Of a stretch of 64,000 nucleotides of DNA, positions 35,439-43,956 are shown in pieces. The position numbers and the translations under genes are program-made. The stretch's first letter is position 1, and the number at the start of each line of letters is the position of its first letter. The DNA lies in contig NZ_CP023434.1 of the NCBI RefSeq assembly GCF_003546865.1, positions 2,232,001-2,296,000 of the forward strand, written 5' to 3'. Origin of the DNA: Suicoccus acidiformans. GTDB taxonomy: Bacteria > Bacillota > Bacilli > Lactobacillales > Aerococcaceae. Under the pieces are notes generated by a model. The model was not told where the DNA came from. It did no database searches and was given only the letters and a program-made list of their open reading frames with translations.

Positions 35439-36106
35439 ATGACAGAAATTTCCTCCGCATCTTCAGCCATTCATACTCTCGGTAACTCAAGCTTAATTGG
35501 TAGCCTACTCTTCTCTTGCCTCATGGCTGCCCTAATTTCCTTTACATATTGGCGGACCCATTCGGATATGAGCCATGATTGTAATTATAGCATTATGCTA
35601 GTCATGCTAGTCGTTGTCACGACCCTCCTTATGCAAGTTGTTCAATCGAATATAGCCCTATCCGTCGGTATTCTAGGTTCCCTTTCCCTAGTATGGTATG
35701 CTTCCAGACCAATATCAAAGACCCTTGCGACCTCGGCTTTGTCTTCTGGGCCATGGGAATAGGCCTATCTTCCATTACCTATGACGGGTGGATAATTGCT
35801 GTATTGGGATCCCTTATCCTTGCGGTCCTCTTAATCTTTACGGGCGAGCGCCATATGAAAGCCGATGACGCGAAATTACTCGTCATCCGCGGTAGCCAAG
35901 CAGATACCGACCTTATCACCCAAATCATTGAGAACTTAGAAGGCAAAACACGCCTAAAGGCACAGAGTCTCCTGGCCGATTCCTTTGAACTAGTCTATGA
36001 AATCAAGGTCCCAACCGCCGAAGAACAGCGGGTTGCTAAAGCAATTATGCAATTTCCTGGCGTGGATACTGTGAACCTACTCGCACCGAGCGCAGAATTA
36101 GTCTAG
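35439..36106 (+). pseudogene. DUF4956 membrane protein gene, frameshifted by a 5-bp tandem duplication
   Basis: The first frame (35439-35762) encodes several membrane segments up to NIALSVGILGSLSLVW. The second frame continues from ~35701 as CFQTNIKDPCDLGFVFWAMG, the conserved DUF4956 cytosolic motif (usually RFRTxIKDPRD), and ends at 36106. The sequence GTATGGTATG at 35691-35700 is a tandem copy of GTATG; removing one copy restores the frame. DUF4956 proteins are usual neighbours of VTC-domain proteins, whose gene just upstream is also broken. Confidence 0.78.
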
Positions 36107-36136
36107 TAAATAATAACTTAATATTTACGACTCAAA

Positions 36137-36178
36137 AAAAGCCAGCCATTTGCCCATAGGAACAAGTAGCTGGCTTTT
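36137..36178. terminator. Bidirectional terminator between DUF4956 and BMP genes
   Basis: AAAAGCCAGC / GCTGGCTTTT. Leftward, the stem is followed by TTTTTTTGAG; rightward by TTTTAAG. Confidence 0.85.
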
Positions 36179-36228
36179 AAGTGATACAATTGAAACGAGG
36201 ATTCCCTCAGCTATCTACATACAATACA

Positions 36229-37239
36229 CTATTCTGGCTTTTCAGGAACAACAATCTCCCCAGAGATAATCTTCTCCTTATATTCCTCTACAAGCGCTAA
36301 AGTCTCTTCACTTAATTGCCCTTCCGCCAGGCCGACACCTTCGTTAGCTAAGTCAGAGACAATATTCCCCGCTTCAAAACCTGTCTCCATCATTTGATTG
36401 GAGAAGTTGCGCACGACATTACCCGTATTCTTCAAGGAGGACGTTAACGTAACATTACGTGCTTCGCCATTCACTTCAAACGCTCCTTCATCTGTTTGAT
36501 CACGGTCAACGCCAATTACCCACAATTGCCGTTCTGGATCGGCTGTGATTAAGTCTTTGGCTTCTGAGAAGACCCCATTCCCAGTTGGACCCGATGCGTG
36601 GTAAATTAAGTCGATATCTTGGGAGTACATGGCCGATGCGATTTGCTTGCCTTTGGTTGGGTCATTAAAGGCTCCGGCGTATTCTACGACGACTTCTTTG
36701 TCCGGTGCCACGGCTTTGACCCCGGCGACAAAGCCTGCCTCAAAGCGGTCGATAACGACACCTTCCACCCCACTGATAAAGCCTATTTTGTCCTTTTCGG
36801 TTGAATTGGCTGCAGCAACCCCTGCCAGGAAAGCTGCCTCATGGTCTTTAAAGTTCAAGGATACAACGTTAGGCATATCGACAACCCCATCGACAATCCC
36901 GAAGTATTGCTCCGGATTTTGCTCGGCTACTTGTTCTAAGGACGGCTGTAATTTATAGCCAATCGCATAAATAATATCGAAATTGGCCTGCACTGCATTA
37001 TTCAAGTTCGTTACGAAATCGGAATCACTATGAGATTCTAAATACGTAAAGTCTTGCCCTTCCGTCTTGCCGTGTTCTTCGCCCCACGCTTGGATGCCTT
37101 CCCAAGCGCCTTGGTTAAAGGACTTGTCATCAATTCCTCCGACGTCAGTTACCATACCAACTCGAAAGTCCTCTTGCGCCAACACCGGCGCAGGCGTCAA
37201 AAGCGCTACCATAGATGCGAGTAATATTTGTTGCTTCAT
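36229..37239 (-). CDS. BMP-family substrate-binding protein without lipobox
   Basis: A 336-residue member of the basic membrane protein family (nucleoside or purine-binding proteins of ABC importers). Landmarks are VGMVTDVGGIDDKSFNQGAW (~27-46), GFISGVEGVVIDRFEAGF, YHASGPTGNGVFSEAK and IGVDRDQTDEG. The export signal is MKQQILLASMVALLTPAPVL ending AQE; there is no Cys, so the usual lipoprotein anchor is missing and a signal peptidase I cut after VLA is likely. No ABC importer genes adjoin it, so it is an orphan here. Confidence 0.85.
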   Translation of the reverse strand: MKQQILLASMVALLTPAPVLAQEDFRVGMVTDVGGIDDKSFNQGAWEGIQAWGEEHGKTEGQDFTYLESHSDSDFVTNLNNAVQANFDIIYAIGYKLQPSLEQVAEQNPEQYFGIVDGVVDMPNVVSLNFKDHEAAFLAGVAAANSTEKDKIGFISGVEGVVIDRFEAGFVAGVKAVAPDKEVVVEYAGAFNDPTKGKQIASAMYSQDIDLIYHASGPTGNGVFSEAKDLITADPERQLWVIGVDRDQTDEGAFEVNGEARNVTLTSSLKNTGNVVRNFSNQMMETGFEAGNIVSDLANEGVGLAEGQLSEETLALVEEYKEKIISGEIVVPEKPE

Positions 37240-37400
37240 GTTAACCCCTCCTTAATTCTGCCTAATAGTCTACCCAATTCTACTGATAATTTCCACTTAA
37301 ATATAATCCCTTCAGACAATAATCATCAGATTCTTAATTGCCTTACGCACGCCTTCCGTTATAATGAAGGTAGTGACTTGATAGTAGAAAGGATGATAGC

Positions 37401-39134
37401 ATGCGTTTTATATGGCAATACTTACGCCATTACAAGAAGGAAATTGCCCTCATTATTCTAGGAACCTTAGGTTTTGTCGCAGTAACCCTGGGCTTACCTA
37501 CCTTACTCGCGGAGATGATTGATAAGGCCATCTTGCCGCAGAATACGAGTCTGCTTTGGCGTTATGCTGCTTGGATGCTCGCTTTGAGTATTCTTGGTTT
37601 ATTAGGCCGGACACTTACAACTTATATGGCCAGTCGTACAGTCAACGATATGACCATGCAAATTCGTAACGACACCTATACCAAGATGCAACAACTCTCG
37701 CATCATGAATTTCAGGAGTTTGGTGTACCGTCTTTAACCACGCGAATTACGACGGATGCTTTTATGATTCTGCAGTTTACGGAGATGATGCTCCGCCAAG
37801 GGACCGCTGCCCCACTGATGATTCTGATTAGTATCTTTATGATTTGGAAGACTTCGCCGTCCTTAGGACTATTTGTTCTGCCGGTAGCACCGATTATCTT
37901 CTTATTTGTCATGCTGATTGCTCGGATTACTTTGCCGATTTCAGAACGCCAGCAAAGAAATTTAGATAAGATTAACCGGATTCTGCGTGAATCGATTACC
38001 GGTTTACGTGTCCTGCGTGCCTTTAATCGGGAACCTTTCCAACATGGCCGCTTCCAAGAAGTCAATGCCGCTTATCGGAAGACAACGAGCCAACTCTTTA
38101 AGTTGATGGCTATTACCCCGGCAGTCTTCTCACTCTTATTGAACATCGTCATTATCGTTATTCTTTGGTTTGGTGCCGGCTATATTCAACAAGGCAACTT
38201 GCAAGTCGGAACTTTAGTGGCCTTTATTGAATATGTCTTCCACGCCTTGTATTCCCTGACGCTTTTCGCCAATATCTTTATGATGTACCCCCGGGCTACC
38301 GTCAGTGCAAAGCGCCTACAGGAAGTCTTAGATGTGCCGATTTCTGTACAAAATCCCGACCAACCGGTGACCGAAACGCAGGAAATTGGTAGCCTCGAGT
38401 TTCGCGATGTCGACTTTGCTTATCCGGACGCTAGTGAACCGGTCTTGCGCAATATTAGCTTCAAGACCCGTCCCGGCGAAACAACTGCCTTTATTGGCTC
38501 CACCGGCTCAGGCAAATCAACTATTGTTAAATTAATTCCCCGCTTTTATGATGTGACCAAGGGGCAAATCCTCGTAGACGGAGTAGATGTACGTGACTAT
38601 GACTTAAAGACCCTGCGTTCCAAAATTGGTTTCACACCGCAGAAGGCTTTACTTTTCACAGGAGATATTAGTGAAAACTTACGCTACGGGAAATTTGATG
38701 CCACTGAAGCGGATATGGACCGAGCGACAGATATTTCCCAAGCACGGGAATTTATCGAACGTCTGGATACGAAATATCGCACTGAAATTGCTGAAGGTGG
38801 TACGAATTTATCAGGTGGGCAAAGGCAACGCTTATCCATTGCCCGCTCGATTATTAAAGGTCGCGAGATTTATATTTTTGACGATAGTTTCTCAGCACTG
38901 GATTACAAAACCGATGCGGCCGTACGTCAATCTTTACGCGAGGAGACGAAAGATGCTTCAACCATCATTGTCGCCCAACGGGTAGGAACGATTATGCATG
39001 CCGATCAAATTATCGTCTTGGATAAAGGAGAGATTGCAGCCCAAGGTACTCACCAGGAGCTGCTTAGAACTTCCGATATCTACTACGAAATCGCCTCATC
39101 TCAACTAAGTAAGGAGGAGTTGGCCCTTGAGTAA
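37401..39134 (+). CDS. ABC exporter half-transporter, subunit 1 (degenerate ATPase site)
   Basis: A 577-residue fusion of a six-span membrane domain (~1-310) and a nucleotide-binding domain. Walker A is GSTGSGKST (~365-373), the signature LSGGQRQR and Walker B IYIFDDSFSALD. The residue after the Walker B Asp is Asp rather than the catalytic Glu, typical of one partner in heterodimeric multidrug exporters (LmrC/BmrC type). It overlaps the next gene by eight bases. The substrate is unknown; drugs or lipids are usual for the family. Confidence 0.9.
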   Translation: MRFIWQYLRHYKKEIALIILGTLGFVAVTLGLPTLLAEMIDKAILPQNTSLLWRYAAWMLALSILGLLGRTLTTYMASRTVNDMTMQIRNDTYTKMQQLSHHEFQEFGVPSLTTRITTDAFMILQFTEMMLRQGTAAPLMILISIFMIWKTSPSLGLFVLPVAPIIFLFVMLIARITLPISERQQRNLDKINRILRESITGLRVLRAFNREPFQHGRFQEVNAAYRKTTSQLFKLMAITPAVFSLLLNIVIIVILWFGAGYIQQGNLQVGTLVAFIEYVFHALYSLTLFANIFMMYPRATVSAKRLQEVLDVPISVQNPDQPVTETQEIGSLEFRDVDFAYPDASEPVLRNISFKTRPGETTAFIGSTGSGKSTIVKLIPRFYDVTKGQILVDGVDVRDYDLKTLRSKIGFTPQKALLFTGDISENLRYGKFDATEADMDRATDISQAREFIERLDTKYRTEIAEGGTNLSGGQRQRLSIARSIIKGREIYIFDDSFSALDYKTDAAVRQSLREETKDASTIIVAQRVGTIMHADQIIVLDKGEIAAQGTHQELLRTSDIYYEIASSQLSKEELALE

Positions 39135-40923
39135 TTTAGCAATTCTGCGTCGCTTTTGGCATTATATGAAGCCTTATAAAGGCCAATTCATTGCTGCTAT
39201 GATTGCGACCATCTTAATGTGTATTTCAAGTGTATTTGAACCGATTGTCATTGGTCTAGCCATTACTGAACTTAGCCAGAATGTCCTAGATATGATCAAT
39301 GGTGTCCCGGGAGCGGGGATAAACTTTGCCTATATTCGCTATGTCTGTATGCTTTATTTCGTCCGTGGGCTCTTCTATCATGGCGGAGAATTTCTGGGCC
39401 AGTATTGGCTGACCAATGTCGTTCAGAGCGCTATTTATGACTTGCGTAATGATATTTCGCAGAAGATTAACCGCCTCCCCGTGTCATATTTCGACCAGCA
39501 ACAAACGGGGGATATCTTAGCTCGGATGACCAATGACGTTGACGCCATGTCCAACGCCTTACAACAGAGCTTCTTGCAAGTCGTGATTGCGGTGTTAAGT
39601 ATAACCTTTGCTGTGATTAGTATGTTGGTGCTGAATGCACGTTTGGCCCTGATTGTAGTAATTTTTATCCCGATTACTTATTTCACTGCCCGTTGGCTCT
39701 TACGGAAATCGCAGCCAACCTTTGAGAAGCAAGCCAACGCTCTAGGGAATTTATTCGGCTTTACCCAAGAACAACTCAGTGGCTTTACCGAAATTAAGGT
39801 GTATGGTAAGGAGAATGACTCGATTGAGCAGTTTAAAGAGCGCAATTTAGCCCTAAGAGAATACGGCTTCCGCGCTAGCTTCTTATCTTCTTTACTGACA
39901 CCCGTCTTAGGCTTTATCACCCATCTAGATTACATTGTTGTTGCAACTGCTGGGGGCTTCTCGGTCCTTGCTGGAACGCTAACTGTAGGTAATCTGCAAG
40001 CCTTTATTCAATACGTCTGGCAAATCAATCAGCCTATTCAGATGATTACCCAGCTAAGCGGAGTCATGCAAAGTGCCCTGGCAGCCAGCCACCGGGTCTT
40101 TATCCTCCTCGACGAAGCGGAAGAATTCCAACTCCCTGTTACCGAACACATGCCTAAGAAGGTACAAGGTCGCGTAGAATTCCAGAACGTGAGATTTGGT
40201 TATTCTAAAGAGCAACCACTGATGGAGAATATCTCCTTTACCGTCCAACCCGGTGAGATGGTTGCTGTGGTTGGACCAACGGGGGCTGGTAAGACGACTT
40301 TAATCAACTTGCTCATGCGCTTTTATGACATTGACCAAGGAAAAATCTTAATCGATGATGTGGATATTCAACGGGTCAGTCGCCACGATTTACGCAAGCA
40401 TTTCGGCATGGTACTTCAAGATGCTTGGCTATATACCGACACCGTTCAGGAGAACATTCGCCTAGGAGACTTGGAAGCAACGGACTACGAAGTCCAAGAA
40501 GCAGCCGAAGTTGCTAATGTGGACCATTTCATCCGAACCTTACCAGGTGGGTATGATATGGAAATCAACGAGGAAGGCAATAATGTATCCCTAGGTCAAA
40601 AGCAATTGATGACCATTGCTCGAGCCGTCCTGTCCAACCCTGATATTCTCATCCCAGATGAGGCAACATCTTCTGTGGATACCCGCCTGGAGCAACTCAT
40701 CCAAGGAGCCATGGATAAAGTCATGCAAGGACGCACGAGCTTCGTCATTGCTCACCGCCTAAGTACCATTCGCAATGCCGATTTAATCCTCGTCATGCAG
40801 AACGGAACCATTATCGAACACGGTAATCATGACGAATTGCTCAAGCACGGTGGCTTCTATGCTGATTTATATCAAAGTCAGTTTAACGAAGATAAGCCGG
40901 CAGATATTCATATGAGCTACTAA
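39127..40923 (+). CDS. ABC exporter half-transporter, subunit 2
   Basis: A 598-residue partner with six membrane spans and an ATPase domain. Walker A is GPTGAGKTT, the signature VSLGQKQL and Walker B ILIPDEATSSVD with catalytic E512. P510 replaces the Leu or other hydrophobic residue that normally precedes the Walker B Asp. The start is TTG, with AAGGAGGAG upstream inside the preceding gene, so the two subunits are translationally coupled. Together they should form a heterodimeric exporter. Confidence 0.9.
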   Translation: MSNLAILRRFWHYMKPYKGQFIAAMIATILMCISSVFEPIVIGLAITELSQNVLDMINGVPGAGINFAYIRYVCMLYFVRGLFYHGGEFLGQYWLTNVVQSAIYDLRNDISQKINRLPVSYFDQQQTGDILARMTNDVDAMSNALQQSFLQVVIAVLSITFAVISMLVLNARLALIVVIFIPITYFTARWLLRKSQPTFEKQANALGNLFGFTQEQLSGFTEIKVYGKENDSIEQFKERNLALREYGFRASFLSSLLTPVLGFITHLDYIVVATAGGFSVLAGTLTVGNLQAFIQYVWQINQPIQMITQLSGVMQSALAASHRVFILLDEAEEFQLPVTEHMPKKVQGRVEFQNVRFGYSKEQPLMENISFTVQPGEMVAVVGPTGAGKTTLINLLMRFYDIDQGKILIDDVDIQRVSRHDLRKHFGMVLQDAWLYTDTVQENIRLGDLEATDYEVQEAAEVANVDHFIRTLPGGYDMEINEEGNNVSLGQKQLMTIARAVLSNPDILIPDEATSSVDTRLEQLIQGAMDKVMQGRTSFVIAHRLSTIRNADLILVMQNGTIIEHGNHDELLKHGGFYADLYQSQFNEDKPADIHMSY

Positions 40924-41062
40924 GATTCACTTAATATAAGCATTCAATGCAGCCCAATAATTAGCCCCTGTAATGCTTACCACGAAGCAGTCCAAACGCT
41001 GAAGTAGCTGCCGATTTCTATCAGATAAGTTTAGCATTTATCATTTCTTTTTAATTTTGCCC

Positions 41063-41091
41063 TTGCATTTTCTTTAGCGATGTGTTTTAAT
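41063..41091 (+). promoter_or_regulatory. Promoter of serC-serA
   Basis: TTGCAT, 17 bp, TTTAAT, immediately upstream of the T-box leader. Confidence 0.7.
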
Positions 41092-41097
41092 AGGGTC

Positions 41098-41323
41098 AAG
41101 TTAAGAGTAAGTGAAAAGACATGCAAATTGATGGAACTTTCAAAGAGAGCGCCGTTTGGTGAGAAGGCGTAAAGGAATTCGAGCTGTTCTACTTTTCGAT
41201 GCTGAATAGAGGCAATGCTATTCCGTCTACCGCGTTAAGGTATTGAGGTCGTTTACCGACAAGAATTGGTGGAACCGCGCTTAAGCGCCCAATTACTGTA
41301 TTAGCAGTAGTTGGGCGTTTTTT
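41098..41323 (+). promoter_or_regulatory. T-box leader of serC-serA, probable specifier TCG (Ser)
   Basis: TTGGTGGAACCGCGC at ~41266-41280 is the T-box, followed by the terminator CGCCCAA / TTGGGCG and TTTTTT. In the 3' side of Stem I, GGAATTCGAGC gives GAA-T-TCG-A, the same register as the Arg leader (GAA-G-CGC-A), so TCG (Ser) is the likely specifier. The serine-pathway genes downstream agree. I could not draw the base of Stem I with certainty. Confidence 0.85.
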
Positions 41324-41358
41324 CGTACTTTTAACATTGAATTATAGGAGGGATTATT

Positions 41359-42450
41359 ATGGAACGTGTGTATAATTTTTCAGCTGGGCCAGCTATGTTG
41401 CCTGAAGCTGTGCTTGAAGAAGCTGCTCGTGAACTAGTTAATTACAAGGGGACAGGCATGTCCGTGATGGAGATGAGTCACCGTTCATCGTCCTATGATC
41501 AAATTCATCAAGATACACAAGACTTATTACGGGAGCTTATGAATATCCCGGATCATTATGAAATATTATTCCTACAAGGTGGTGCCTCAACGCAATTTGC
41601 CATGGTGCCTTTAAATTTAATGACCCAACACGGTAAGGCTGATTACATACTGACTGGCAATTGGGCTAAGAAAGCTTATGACGAAGCTGTTCGCTACGGA
41701 GACGTAGCCATCGCTGCCAGTTCAAAAGACGCCAACTTCACCTATATCCCTAATATGGCTGAAGTGACTTTCCGCGACGAGATTGACTATGTACATATTT
41801 GCAGCAACAATACCATCTATGGGACGCGCTTCCGCCCGGATAATTTACCGCAAACAGGCGATGTACCTCTGGTTGCGGATATGTCATCAAATATTCTCTC
41901 AGAAGTCTATGACGTGAACGATTTCGGTTTAATTTACGCAGGTGCGCAGAAGAATATGGGACCGGCCGGCTTAACCGTCGTCATTATTGACAAGGCACTG
42001 ATTCAAGAGCCCCAGCCATCAACTCCGACTATGTTAACTTATAAAACCCATGCCGACAAGAATTCACTCTACAATACCCCACCAACTTATACGATTTACA
42101 TGACGAAACTGGTGCTGGAGTGGCTGAAAGATTTAGGCGGCGTCGAAGCTATGGCTAAAATCAACCAAGAAAAAGCTGATTTATTATATGACTTTATCGA
42201 CCAAAGTGACTTCTACCGCTCAGCTGTGACCGCAAAAGATGATCGTTCCCTAATGAACATCCCATTCCTCACACCGAATGCTGACTTAGATGCTCAATTT
42301 GTTAAAGAAGCTGCCATAAATGGCTTACATACTTTGAAAGGCCACCGCAATGTGGGCGGTTTACGGGCAAGTATTTACAATGCAATGCCAATTGAAGGCG
42401 TTCAAGCCTTAGTCAACTTTATGGATACTTTTGAGAAGAACCACCGTTAA
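41359..42450 (+). CDS. serC: Phosphoserine aminotransferase
   Basis: A 363-residue PLP enzyme (class V aminotransferase) converting 3-phosphohydroxypyruvate and glutamate to phosphoserine. It opens VYNFSAGPAMLPEAVLE. The phosphate-binding GGASTQFAMVPLNL and the PLP lysine K198 in AGAQKNMGPAG are clear, and HRNVGGLRASIYNAMP closes the active site. AGGAGG precedes the ATG. First gene of serC-serA; 11 bp to the next gene. serB is not in the window. Confidence 0.96.
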   Translation: MERVYNFSAGPAMLPEAVLEEAARELVNYKGTGMSVMEMSHRSSSYDQIHQDTQDLLRELMNIPDHYEILFLQGGASTQFAMVPLNLMTQHGKADYILTGNWAKKAYDEAVRYGDVAIAASSKDANFTYIPNMAEVTFRDEIDYVHICSNNTIYGTRFRPDNLPQTGDVPLVADMSSNILSEVYDVNDFGLIYAGAQKNMGPAGLTVVIIDKALIQEPQPSTPTMLTYKTHADKNSLYNTPPTYTIYMTKLVLEWLKDLGGVEAMAKINQEKADLLYDFIDQSDFYRSAVTAKDDRSLMNIPFLTPNADLDAQFVKEAAINGLHTLKGHRNVGGLRASIYNAMPIEGVQALVNFMDTFEKNHR

Positions 42451-42461
42451 AGGAGTACACA

Positions 42462-43637
42462 ATGACAAAACAAATTCAATTATTTAATAATATCGCCCCG
42501 AAAGCATTCGAAGATATTGAGGACGATTATTTCTTATCCAACGAACCCATTGATAATCCCGATGCAATTATTCTGCGCAGCGCAAAGCTTCATGACATGA
42601 CCTTTGCGCCTGAGACGAAGTACATTGGCCGGGCGGGAGCTGGAACCAATAACATCCCCGTTGAACGTGCCACTGAAGCAGGAATCGTTGTCTGTAACGC
42701 CCCTGGAGCAAATGCGAATGGCGTGAAGGAATTGGCTGCCATGTCCTTAGTGATGGCATCACGCAACGTGTTAGATGCCTTGAAATGGACCGACTCACTT
42801 AAAGGGCAAGATGATATTGCCGCTAAAATCGAAGCCGGGAAGAAGAACTTCGTCGGCCGGGAATTACGCCATAAGAAGATGGGTGTCATTGGCCTAGGTT
42901 CAATTGGTGGGCGTGTAGCCAATATGTGTATCGATTTCGGAATGACTGTTTATGGTTATGACCCTTATGTAACCTTACGAAGCGCTTGGGGGGTTGACAG
43001 CCGCGTTAAATATACAGAAGACTTGCAAACTATCTTCAGTGAGTGTGATTTAGTTAGCTTACACGTTCCCTATACCGAAGAGAACCATCACATGATTAAT
43101 AGCGACATTCTCGCTTATGCCAAAGACGGACTGATCCTCATCAATCTAGCCCGCGATGGCTTAGTAGACTTGGATGCACTGGAGGCAGCGATTGAAAGTG
43201 GCCGCGTTGGTACTTACGTAGTTGACTTCCCTGAAGAGAAGACACTTAATATGAGGAATACGATCAACATTCCTCACCTAGGTGCTTCTACCCCAGAAAG
43301 TCAAGAGAATGCTGCGCGCATGGTTATTAATCAAATGACTGACTACCTTGAAAACGGCAACATTACCAACTCTGTCAACTATCCTGACGTAAATCTTGGT
43401 GTCTGCCGCTCAACCGCTCGTATCGCACTAAACCACCGTAATATTCCAAACATGTTAGCGCAAATAATTGACTTCCTGCGCGAGAAGAATATTAATATTG
43501 CCACCTTAGCCAATGACCACCGCGGCGAATGGGCCTACACCCTCATTGATATCGAATCCGATATTACTGAAGAAACCCTTGAGAAGATGATTAATATCGA
43601 CGGCGTTGTTCGCGCGCGCATTATCCGCCCCAACTAG
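42462..43637 (+). CDS. serA: D-3-phosphoglycerate dehydrogenase
   Basis: A 391-residue D-2-hydroxyacid dehydrogenase making 3-phosphohydroxypyruvate, the first step of serine synthesis. The Rossmann motif GVIGLGSIGGRVA (~143-155), the catalytic Arg in LINLARDGLVD and the His in NIPHLGASTPES are present. A C-terminal ACT domain (~320-391) suggests serine feedback. The length matches the short lactobacillal SerA without the extra intervening domain. Translated with serC under the Ser T-box. Confidence 0.93.
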   Translation: MTKQIQLFNNIAPKAFEDIEDDYFLSNEPIDNPDAIILRSAKLHDMTFAPETKYIGRAGAGTNNIPVERATEAGIVVCNAPGANANGVKELAAMSLVMASRNVLDALKWTDSLKGQDDIAAKIEAGKKNFVGRELRHKKMGVIGLGSIGGRVANMCIDFGMTVYGYDPYVTLRSAWGVDSRVKYTEDLQTIFSECDLVSLHVPYTEENHHMINSDILAYAKDGLILINLARDGLVDLDALEAAIESGRVGTYVVDFPEEKTLNMRNTINIPHLGASTPESQENAARMVINQMTDYLENGNITNSVNYPDVNLGVCRSTARIALNHRNIPNMLAQIIDFLREKNINIATLANDHRGEWAYTLIDIESDITEETLEKMINIDGVVRARIIRPN

Positions 43638-43651
43638 AATATTCGTTTGAG

Positions 43652-43695
43652 ACTGCCTTATCCTATACACAATATAGGATGAGGCAGTTTTTTTA
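43652..43695 (+). terminator. Terminator of serC-serA
   Basis: ACTGCCTTATCCTATA / TATAGGATGAGGCAGT, followed by TTTTTT. Confidence 0.92.
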
Positions 43696-43904
43696 TGCGC
43701 CGACAAGTTGTCCATCTTCGGACCTCCCCAATGTCAACAAGGCATTATATTCCCCTCGACCTTCCTGAAAGGTTAAGGACTCACGCTCGCAACTCTTTCG
43801 GCATATTTAAAGCACGAAGGGTGGGCACCGAACCAATGATGTACGTTCACTCAAGAAGTTCTGCCCAAAAATTATTTTACTATCGCAATATTTATCAATT
43901 GGGT

Positions 43905-43910
43905 TATAAT
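43905..43910 (+). promoter_or_regulatory. -10 element for malQ
   Basis: TATAAT 46 bp before the malQ ATG; the -35 is weak. The rest of 43696-43956 shows no convincing gene. Confidence 0.45.
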
Positions 43911-43956
43911 AAGGAAAAGAACATTTTGCGGTACAGCAAATAGATGGAGGCATACA

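Noticed and set aside
43695..43943. 82-codon open frame between serA and malQ
   Set aside because: It begins inside the serA terminator tail, has no ribosome-binding site and no family-like pattern, and covers the malQ promoter.
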